Positions 43,101 through 54,922 of a stretch of 64,000 nt of DNA are shown here, piece by piece. Both the position numbers and the translations under genes were made by a program. Position 1 is the first letter of the stretch, and each line of letters begins with the position of its first letter. The stretch lies in assembly GCA_963681505.1 (NCBI GenBank), contig OY811992.1:2513072-2577071 (forward strand). The letters run 5' to 3'. The DNA is from Eunapius fragilis (lineage: Eukaryota; Porifera; Demospongiae; Spongillida; Spongillidae). Under the pieces are notes generated by a model. That model made no database searches. It had not been told where the DNA came from and was given only the letters and a program-made list of their open reading frames with translations.

Positions 43101-46100
43101 CATACTTTACTTATAGGAAAATTCTGCTAAATCCGACGTGAAGTGCACACCACTGCTCTACAATAACACAGGATCAGTTTGTTATCCGTTCCTTGAACAA
43201 TACAAGAGTTGCATCCCATCTCTGAGCTCCAAGGATGGTGTTTTCATATCCTCAACAGTCAGCTTAATAAAAAGTGAAGAAACGATTCAGTATCAAAGTT
43301 TACTTTCATCACGGTGTAGAGATGCTGCTTTGCCCATTTTATGTCTATACCTATTTCCACTGTGTGATGAAAATCAAACAGTATACCTTCCATCATCGGA
43401 GGAATGCACTTCTATTAGTACTGACACTTGTAAAGCTGAATGGACACGTGCTAAAACATTTAAAGTTGACCTACCTGTGTGCTCTGTACTGCCAGATGTC
43501 TCTCCTTGCAATAGTATGTCACTGAATATAGGTGTAATACGGGTCTGTAACATATGATTTCTATTTTAAAGGAAATATCTCACGGTCTTCAAATCAAACT
43601 CTTGTGCTCAGTAGCAATTGCAGCGAGAATTTCGTGTTCATCCGAAACAGCTGCCAGCCAGAATGTCCAAACTGGGTTCTTGCTGGAGATGAAGCAACTA
43701 TTACTGAGGATGCATTTATACAAATGGCTGTCATAGTTGGGTTCATTAGTGGAGTCATGGTAGTTATAATATCTGCATTGAGGTACAAAAGAATGTAAGC
43801 TGCATTGATTAGAATCATTATCCAAAAATAATATATATACGTTTTTCATTTTTACTCTCATGATCAGGTTAGCTTTTCCATCAATTTTGGTTTTCTACCA
43901 AACTGTAATAACTACCATCATAGGTGAGAATGTATTGAACTTATTGCTATATGTGCAAATTTTTGCTTCTCTTCACAATATTGCTATAAAGTGCTTTATA
44001 ATAATATGAACATTTTGTATGCAGAGCATATCTGTCTTTGCAGTATTTACTAATATTGATTCTAACATAAATTGCAGCTGTCCTTGCAGCTGCAAGCCGC
44101 ATTAACCCAAAGGCACTCTACTGCACATCACCTGATTGGATAGAAAGTTTGAAACATTCCACTCCATTTTGTACTATATCAGGTGGGTTATTCATGTTTT
44201 TGGTGATAGCTCTTAATCATTATGCTCTATAGGTTCGATGTTGTTCTACTGCCTGATGCAACTGTCTATCATATGGACATGTCACATTGCTATTGCATTG
44301 TGGATGGTCAAATGTCCTTTCCATTTTGTATCATTGAAAAGAACGAATAGACTGAAGTATATTCATGCCATAATTGGCTTCATTGCAATGGTGATACCAA
44401 TTGTACCTGTTGCTGTAGCACTTGCAACAGGTGGATTTGTAAACGCTCGCTTTCCTCCCTTTTTGTGTATTGCCCGGAGTGCAAATGCTACTTTTTATGC
44501 CCTTGTCTTACCAAGCAGCATATTCATACCTAGTGGAGTGTCATTACTGTTGGTAATATTTTGGAACCTTCAGAAGGTAAATGAAGTACAGCTTGATGTA
44601 TATACAGAGTGCATTTCAAATGTACATTAATTTTCTGCATAGATTTTAATGCTTCGTCGCCTACTTGTAGGCGTCTTAACCTACGTGTAACAAACGCTCG
44701 CACCCCGTTGGCACTGACTGCAAGCGACACACTCTAATAATAAGCACACCAAATACAAATCACTGGTCCCTATTTATAGTGACATTACAGACAACATTAA
44801 TGGACAGACAGTCTGCACATCCCATGACCAGAGTTCAGAGGTTGCTGACATGCGCAATGACAGACTATTACACCACTCCCTCTTCCAGAAGGTCAGTATC
44901 TATCGGGTGGTCTTCGTATTCGTTGGGGATATCTGTGCTGTACTTCTGCAGGTTGATCAGCATGGGCAGCCTCAACTTCGGCAGGTTCTTCGTGTGGTAC
45001 TAACTCCTGAGGTTCCTGCTCCTCTATTCCATCAAGGACTTCTATGTTGCTTCCAACTGGTGCAAACTCCAAAGGTGCCTCATCTTCGTCTGGATTTTCC
45101 GGTGGTGGTCCCTGGAATGTCTCAGTTCTTGTACCTGGTACAAATGGCTTAAGACGATCAAAGTGCACCACTCTAATCATTTTTCCATTCTTGCTTTTAA
45201 TCTTATAGTCACATTCCCCAATGCACTCAACCACTTTAAAGGGCCCAGTCCAGGGGTGATGCAATTTCCTACATTGACCCCGAGGCACAGCTGGTGAATG
45301 TAGCCATACCCAGTCACCTACTTGATACGGAGCACCATGTACTTTGACATCGTACAAAGCCTTTTGTCGGTTGTGCTCAGTAATACCCTTTTTTCGAGCC
45401 AACACATACGCCTCTATGAGATTGTTCCGCAACGTATATGCATAATCACCCAAGGTGCAGGCTTCGTGTGGGGTTGAGCCATACATCAGGTCAACTGGTA
45501 AGTTTACTTGACGACCATACATCAAATAAAAGGGGGAGTACCCTGTGGATGCATGAACACTCGAATTGTATGCTAAACACACCCTCCGTATACACTGGTC
45601 CCAATCCATCTTATGATCCTTAACCACTGTAGATAGCATGTCTAACAATGTTCTATTGAACCTCTCTACTAACCCATTACAATGAGGATGGTAGGCCGTT
45701 GTACGGGTTTTGTGTATCTGGAGCAGGGTGCAGACTTCCTTCAACAAATCTGCCTCAAATTGCCTTCCTTGGTCAGAGTGCAACTGCTCAGGGGGAGAAA
45801 AGCGACAAAACATTTCATCCACCAACGTTTTGGCCACAGTTACTGCCTCCTGGTTCTGAATGGCATAAACCTCAACCCACCTAGTAAAACAATCACATGC
45901 TACCAGTACATACTTATTGCCTTGAGCTGTCACTGGAAGGGGGCCAAGTATGTCCACTGCTACAATCTGTAAAGGGTATCCAGCCTGCAGGGTCTGAAGG
46001 GGTGCCCTTTTACTAGGTGGTGCCATTTTCCTTGTGCTGCATGTTCTGCATTTCTTACACCACTCCTTCACACTCTCTTTCCAGCCAGGCCAGTAGTATC

Positions 46101-49100
46101 GCTCACGAACCAGATGTATCATCTTACTTTCACCTACATGGCCCCCCATGGAGCCGCTGTGGAGGTCCTGGAGCACACTTTCTCTAAGCACAGAAGGCAA
46201 CACTAGCTGCAGGTGTTGAGATCGCCCATCAATACACAATCGCCACAAGACGCTATTGTCTACTTTCAGGGATGACCACATCTGCACAAGTTGACGACTC
46301 TCCCGACTCCACGTTTTTACTTCATCCAGGTTAGGAGTAGCACCACTTTCCTTTGCCTTCAGTACCGGACCAATTGACGGATCATTGAGCTGCTGGTCAT
46401 GAACATCAGCTGCAGAATGGCCTTGAGAGACAATGCCAATTTGAGCAGCGAGATGGGCAGGACTGTACACATGTGTAACTCTACCACATTGATTACATGG
46501 TACCCTGGATAGGGCATCTGCATTCTTGTGCTGGTTACCAGGTCTGTGGACCACTGTAAATGTGTACTCCTGTAGCCGCTCAAGCCAGCGAGCTAGCTGC
46601 CCCTCTGGTTCTTTGAAGTTTTGGATCCACACCAAGGAACCATGGTCTGTTCGGAGAGTAAAGTGAACACCTAAAAGGTAGTGTCGAAAATGGTGAATGA
46701 ACTCAACAACTGCTAGTAGCTCGCGGCGAGTAACACAATATCTTTGCTCTTGCCGACTCAGAGATCTACTTGCATAGGCTATTACAACCTCACCCCCATC
46801 ATCCTGTACTTGGGACAAAATTGCACCAATACCCGTATCACTTGCATCAGTGTCCAACACGAAGTGCCTAGAGTGATCAGGAAAAGCAAGTATTGGGGTT
46901 GTCATTAAACACTTACGCAAGTGATCAAAAGCAGCCTGACACTGCTGGGTCCACTCAAATGCGATGTTCTTTTCCAACAGTCGCTGCAATGGTTTTGCTG
47001 TAGTTCCAAAATCCTTAATAAATCTTCTGTAATAGTTAGCGAGCCCCAGGAACTGTTGGATATTCTTCTTACTCTCAGGAACAGGCCACGTTGCAATTAC
47101 TGCAGTCTTTTCAGGATCAGTTGCAATACCATTTTCAGAAATGACATGCCCTAAGAAGCGTACTTCTTTTTGACACAACTTGCACTTTGCTGGTTGCAGT
47201 TTAAGGCCTGCCTGTCTTAGTCGAGACAAAACAGTACCCAGATTGGATAAGTGTTGTTCAAAGGTCCGGCCTATCACCACAGTATCGTCAATATATACCA
47301 AACATTCAACCCAGTTCACATCACACAAAACCCGATTCATCAATCTTTGAAATGTGGCAGGCGCATTACAGAGCCCAAAAGGCATTACTTTAAACTCGTA
47401 TAGACCTTCTGATGTGGTGAATGCTGTTTTCTCCCTACTGCTGCTATCTACTTCAACCTGCCAGTACCCACTTTTAAGATCTAAGGTGCTGAACCACTTA
47501 GAACCCCCTAATGTATCCAAAATGTCATCCACCCGAGGAAGTGGGTAGGCGTCCTTTCTAGTCACAGAATTAACTTTTCTGTAATCTATACAGAATCGTG
47601 TGGATCCATCCCTTTTACGTACCAATATAATAGGTGATGACCATGGACTGTTAGAAGGTTGTATGATGTCATTTTTCAGCATCTCATTTAGAAGCTGTCT
47701 CACTTCCTGGCGGCGGGCTGGGGAGACACGACGGGGCAGTTGATGGATGGGTTGAGAGTCACCTGTGTCAATGTGATGTTTTGTGAGGTCTGTGCGTCCT
47801 AAATCAGAGTGAAAACTAAACACATCAGCATATTCCATAAGTAACACAAACAGCAATTCCTTCTCTGAATTACTGAGATGAGTACTATTGGAAACAATGT
47901 CCCACAATACCTTATGCTCACTTGGAGATACCTCAGTGACTGCTGATATTGTTAAGAGGTGAGCATCGCTGGTAATGGGTGGGTCTTTGTCCAAAGGTTC
48001 CATCTGTGCGATTTTCAAACCTTTCCCTAGTCTCACTGCTTCCTTATGTGGGTTGAATACACGAAGGGGGACAGTAGATCCTGTTGGACAGACCACAGCA
48101 CGGGCCACCAGAACATCACAGCGTCCTGTCTGACCCCTCTCAACTAACCACGTGCCTACTACAGGAGTGTCCCCTCCCCCACCTGATGATATCTCTACCA
48201 TGACTTCTGCCTCACTTTCTGCTGGGATGGTTAGTTTCCTTTGTAATACCAAACCCACAGTTTTGCTCACTTTCTGGTTCACATCTAACAGTGGGAGAAC
48301 TAGTTTCTCCTTTGGAAAGCTGATTTTCCTTTCCCCACTATCTATCATGCATTTGAATGTTTCCAAAAAGTCCAGCCCTAATATTGCCTCGACGGTCATT
48401 CCCTCCACAACAAGAAACTTGTTTTCAAACACCACGTTTTTAGACAATGACAGGTGGACCAACACAATGCCCTGTACATGCAGAGGTGATCCATTCACAC
48501 CAACCAGCCTATTGCAACCACCCCATTCTTTCAGCTCCATGTGTTTATTAGCTGATACCCTGTGCCAAACATCTGTACTAAGGAGTGAAACAGACGCCCC
48601 GGTATCTACTACGAACTGAACTGGGATTGATGCTATGTATCCTTTCAAACGGTAACTTATTTCGGAAGCAATGGACAATGCTGGGACTGTTAATTCAGGG
48701 GCCCACTTGGCCCCCTCTCGTGCTTGGCCCTTTGCACGGAGGGGAGGAAGTTTTCCTGCTGTTCGGGTTGCTTAGAAGTTGCACATTCGCGAGCAACATG
48801 CCCTTTCCCCCCACAGTTCCAACAAACTATTGAATCCCGCTTACGTGCATTCCATTTCTTTGGTTCAGATTTTTTGCCTCCTGCTTTAGAGGTCACAAGT
48901 CCTTCCAAGCGGTCCAGCCGTTCAACGAGTTCTTTTATCGCGTCCCGACCGGGATCCGTCTTAGTCTGCACGGAAGCAATGCTAGAAGCGGTGCCGTCAT
49001 CCTCGTCGGTAGTTGCTGGCGCTGTGTTCTGTGACATGGGCAAAAACCCCACCGTCATAGGCTTACAAGGATGAAGGTACGACTCCAGCTTCGTAGCCGC

Positions 49101-52100
49101 CAGCGCTGCTTCATCAACCGTCTGTGGTCGTTTCTGTTTAACGCCGAAGGCAACCTGTGGGTTGTCTAATTGGGAAAGAAACTGGTTTAAAGCCAAACAC
49201 TCTCGCGCCTTCTCCTCCAACTCAGGGTAAGCGCTATCGGCTAGCAACCGTAGCGCATCACCAAATGATGCCCAATCTTCGCCTTTCTCTTTCTTTCTGT
49301 GCTGTAGCTCAACCATCTTAAGCGTTCGCTTGCTATCTGGATCAAAGCGGCGTTTCAATGCACATATACACTTACTGTAATCTGTTCGCTCATCCTCTCC
49401 CAGCCTCCGAAAAGCCGTCTGAGCCTTACCAACCAGGCGCACGCGTACCCATTTCAATCTATCTTCATCCTTAGTCCAGTTGTTCACGTCCGCACAGCTT
49501 TCGAAATGGTTTATCCATTCGTCCCATTTCGTCCCAGACTCTCCGCTGAAAGTTTCCGGCAGTAGGAATGGCTTGTTTGCCATCCTGCCGACTACGCCAG
49601 TGTAACAAACGCTCGCACCCCGTTGGCACTGACTGCAAGCGACACACTCTAATAATAAGCACACCAAATACAAATCACTGGTCCCTATTTATAGTGACAT
49701 TACAGACAACATTAATGGACAGACAGTCTGCACATCCCATGACCAGAGTTCAGAGGTTGCTGACATGCGCAATGACAGACTATTACACTACGCGTAGGCG
49801 TTCGCGTATCCCTAAGTTTGGAAAATAACTATAGCCCTACTGCAAATATCACAGCGAATTGAAATACAGTATTGAGTAAATGTATGATATAGCAGCATAA
49901 AATATACACAAAGAATTCATGTCAAACACATCGCTTGAATCAGGTAATTAAACTGCTTCCTTGCCCAAAGCGCAATCGCAACTTGGTCATTGTGAAAAGC
50001 CAGGCAAGCACGATGTAAATCCAGGCTTTGTACTTCCAGGGTTTACAAATAGGAACGATATCCTCATTTCGCTGCTTGCACTCATCGCAATAACATGCTG
50101 CCTTTCTTTCACAGCAGACGCTTCACTTCAGTTGCACTCTAGGTGCATGGCCAGTGTGTGAGGTGCCTTCTTCATCTTGCTCCAGTCGCTGACGCTTGTA
50201 TTGAAACACTGGACACTCTCTCATGTTAGTTTTTGGAGTGTGGCTGCTGCAACTACTGTCTGTAATGGCTGTATACATTGGGCGCTACAGGTCCGAAGAC
50301 GTGCAGAAGGCCCAGCTAGTGTCGTGGAACGACTATATATATATGTAAGCTAGGATAGGCGCTCTGTATATAAACTCTCTGTGGGAAAGAATTGGGAGCA
50401 AGAGGATGAAATACCGGGAGGCATCAGACTCGCACATGCCGACATGTCCAGCAATCCCGGACATGAATAATTGAATACCCGCGTCACACGTATAAAATGT
50501 ATTGAACGGGAAGTGAATGGAGAAATGTCTACTAACACGCACGGTTCTTGTACGGAAGCAAAATCTTAAGTCTACCAGGCAGATTATGGTAGTAATAATA
50601 ATAGACTATCTTTTGCACATTCTGATCCCCGTTGAAATGTGTTCAGTACAAATTAGAAACGCAGTTTTGTGTTTATTACATACTTTGTACGTGGAACATG
50701 CCATTGCTTTGCTTGTTCTATTTATTTCCGATTACTCAGACAGAAACTTCAAGTCTACCGGATGGAATATGAAGGCTGAACTATTGAGATAACCTTCAGA
50801 TCAAGTCGTATATTTTTGAGACCTACACACAAGATTAGAATGTCACTTTAGTGTACCCTACTTCAAAATCTGAGGCAGTATATGAATTATTCATGAATAA
50901 TACGTCACGTTTTCAATGTACAATGTGTATTATGAGTAGCTGCCATAGAGCTAGAGCTGCCTGGCTTTGGAGTTATTTAACGTTGTAACTGCAAGGCCGT
51001 ACGCACACATTATCAAAAATAGCAGGACGTACCACACTGCGTGACAACGTGCCGTATCCTACGCAGAGGGGGGAGGTGGGGGGTTGATGGATCCTCTCCC
51101 CAAAGCGAGGACACCTTCACCATTGAGTAAGTATACCGTACAGGGGTGGATAAAGGGCCTGAAGCGTACAGCAACCCCCCCCCTCCCCCTCCCCCCCCCT
51201 CCGCTTTTCGTATCGCGGGTCTGACCGTAAACCCCTCTCCTGTGTCCGCCCTTGCCATATATGATGCATGTAAACCAAATTCGACCCTCTTCCTGAAGGC
51301 TGAGTACGCCCATGGGTATACAGAGCTATGCTATACCTGCATACGTATACATAGCTGTTAGCGGACACATATGCAGTTATTCGCGTACGCAGACCAGTAT
51401 GCCATGCACGCAAACACGTCTCATGAAAATAACCCGCAAGCCAGTTTTTTTTTACAAATGATAGCTGGATAGCGTCCTAACTCTGGATGGTCGTGGTGGT
51501 GGTGATATGGGCGCTTATGGGCGCTTGTAGTTACGCACCCTATACATTCTTGCATACTATGTAATACTATACTTGGAAAGTGTCATACGAGGACATCAGC
51601 GCTATTTGGGCTCCTACGATCGGAGAATATCAAGAGGTATGCAGGGAGCCTGAAAATTTACACGATCGCCGTGCCGTCTGCATCAGGTGTAATTGTTGGT
51701 CATGTACTACGTGTATTAACAGCAATTCTTGTTAAATTCATCGATCACGGTGGCGCTAGAGGGAGACCACAACCAGGAAAAGGATTAGAAGTTCCGTGTT
51801 CCTATATATTAGCAGGAAAGAAGAAACTATTAACTGCAATGCAAAAGTACCTAAGCACATATCCATGCATAGATAGTATAGAGTGATATGCAATGAACTG
51901 ACTGTGTTGTTCAGTGCTAAATACTGGCACGTAGCTGTGTGATGATCCAGGTGTAGTTACCATGAATACATGTACATGTATATACTGCAATGTTGTTTCC
52001 AATGAGCTGCAATGTTTCGAATGAGCTCTGCATGATGCTGCCTGCGGGAGTTCATAATCCTTGCCTTCAAACATACACGGGCCTATGAACTTTAAATGGG

Positions 52101-54885
52101 TGCGATATAATGGTGCGTTCCAACAGATATAATCATGTAGTGGGCTACGTGTACCACATGCACGTATCCACCTCATCCTGGCTTAATTCAATGTGAAAGC
52201 AGTTCAGAGATTGATTCTCTGGCCGCGGCTAGACCATGCTGTGAATAAGGTCTATAAGTTGTCTGCACTTATGACCTATATGTATTGTCTCTCTTGTTAC
52301 TCCTGTACTATAGATGTTTTGAATGAGCTCTGCATGCATGATGTTGCCTGCAGGAGTTCATAATGTTTGCCTTAAAACATCCACTGGCCTATGAATGTGA
52401 TAAAATGGTGCATTCCAACAGATAATCATGTACATGTAGCGGGCTTTTCCACTGTACTTTTGCAGAGGCGTATTTAGGGGGGTGGGGGGCTTAGGGGGCT
52501 CGGGCACCCCCCTCCGTCTCCGTCTCAAGGATGACCACAAGAATGGGCGTGGTTGCCAAACAATTTCGCGCTACAGTGGCGGATCCAGGCATATTTTAGG
52601 GTCATTAAAACCGGGCAATTACGGGCACGGGCCCATAATTGCCCGGTTTTAATGAATCAGAAACCAACAGTACCCCCCCCCCCCCCCCCCCCCCCCCGCT
52701 TTTCGTATTGGGCCAGAAACCGACAGCACCCCCCCCCCCCCCCCCCACCGCTTTTCGTATCGGTCGTATCGGGCCTGACCTTAAGCACCCCCCTCGCTGA
52801 AATCCTGGATACGCCACTGATTTGTGAACCTGATGTTATAGCAACCAGTTATCTCAGGGTTTTACATGTAGCTGTTCGTATGTGTGCACGATATGACGCT
52901 TTCCTAAATTTGTTTTGTATATTTATCATAAATGAGCATCTCCTTGTAATATCACACATGTTACACAACTGCTATGGACTTCCTATTTTCAACGCATCAT
53001 ATAATACACATTTGCTGTATGGTAAAATGTATATTCTTGCTTTAACTTCGTGTTTTTATCCCGAATCCCACGTTTATTAAGACCCACTATGGATTTTTGC
53101 TGATATGATCAAATTGCACCAGCACATTAAAAACGATACAGATGGGGAAATAATAGTGGGCTATGCATGTATACAACAGAAATTTCACCACGTGCTGTTT
53201 GATAGCTTTGGCTTACGTACTCGAACGAAACGGTAAAACACCACTACCATTCTCATTCCCGCCTGATGTAGCGATCCCTCGTGTTAAAATACTCAATCGG
53301 TTATCATAATTAGTTCCACTATTGTGCCGTGTGAGAAATGCACGAAATGACTTGGTATCTGGGAACTAATAAAACGCTCAACTAAATTTGCGCATGGCAT
53401 GTAGGATATAGTTTTGATAGTGTTTCGGCAACAACAAAAACATGTCAGGACCTGTTGTTATTATACACTAGTCTGGCACGCAGAAATTTTAATTTGCGCA
53501 CTTGCGCTGCATCAATCCATATAAGCGTGGGCGTACCGTCGCTCTATCGTTTTTATTTTTAGCAGAACGGAGGTTTGGCACAATGTATCGTACTATTTTA
53601 AGAGCAGAAGTCTCGTGAGCAGACGACACATCAATATTTAAAAGATGACGCAAGGTATTACATAATGACATACGCTTATGAATATAATTAGTTATGCTTG
53701 GTTGTAATTAATTTATTTCTCTTGATTTTAGTTAATGGATGCTTAATGTTCGTTTCACGATACACATATAGTATAATCAGACCGATTTTTAGCGAATATT
53801 GAATGTGTTTGGAATTCAATTTGATAAAATTAATTTTTGTTAATTGATTTGAATTAATAATTTCTTGTCTTGAAACATGATAAATCATTTAAAAATGTGA
53901 CAAATTTATTGGTGAAATCAGAATTCTCAAATCTCTATCACAACTTTACATATTCATTCATGTCCTCCATTTCTGGCCATGAAGATAGTAGCAAAATTGC
54001 GATGCCACCACGTGTGCGTTTTCCAATGACGCTCCAACTCAAGCCTGGCGTAGATGGTTATGGACATCAATAGGATATGCGTTGTCAAAATATGCCTCGT
54101 CCACAACTGCTGGCCTCTTACTTCTTTATAGAAAACTACATATGGTGCACATCTGGTGTGGATTGACGAAAGCGCTTCTTGTAGGCAGGGCAGAGAGCTT
54201 CAGTAGAGCTCCTGGTACTGGAATGAACATTTTTAGTTTCTTGCCATTCCAGCCCACAGCCATGTACTGCTTCCATCAATATTCGCCTGGAGCACACAAT
54301 GGTCACCCCTATTAGAGTATGGATATTTCTGAAGCCATGCTTTCTGAAATCGCTTGTGAGCAGTCTTCACTAGACCAATGAAACGAAGACCATGATGCTT
54401 GTGGAGTTCTGCTGTCATAAACGAAGCAAATGCTGAATAGGCAACAACCGTATGGTCAGATCCACTCCAGTATCTGGTCAACCGTAAAAGTGATGTGTGC
54501 CAGAGCCATAATCCTCTGCATACTCTTTTTCTTGCATTGGAACCTTACCTTCCTGGATCTCCAGATCTTGGTCTCCTCAAGGACAGTGTGTGATATTCAG
54601 TTCCAACCCCTTCTGGTTTCCTTGCAATTTTAGTTACATGTGGTAGCCCTATGCAACAGCATCATGCATCTACATTAGCAGCCAATCCTCGCTAAATTCC
54701 CATACTCTAGTCAGCACACAATGTTACACCAGGTGAGATGCCCCCCGCTGCGATTCCTATTGAAAGAATCCATGCACTGCACTTCGAATCTGTCACTGGT
54801 GCACATGGTGCAGCTTTCATCGGAGGAAGTATTGGAGCTGCAGGAGTCTTCTTCTAGCTCCTGCGAAACAGCCCTGATGGACGTT

Positions 54886-54922
<37 letters not shown>

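Larger units (their letters stand above)
44686..49787 (-). mobile_element. Intact young Ty3/gypsy retrotransposon, antisense
   Basis: This 5102-base element has 187-base LTRs (44686-44872 and 49601-49787) that are identical by eye and a perfect 5-bp target duplication CTACG (44681-44685 and 49788-49792). Gag and pol lie in two overlapping frames on the minus strand. It sits in intron 6 of the Frizzled-like gene, antisense to it. Identical LTRs and a perfect duplication indicate a very recent insertion. Confidence 0.95.

Noticed and set aside
48690..48771. Canonical -1 slippery heptamer in the gag/pol overlap
   Set aside because: G- and C-runs are present but not in the XXXYYYZ phase required by the gag frame.
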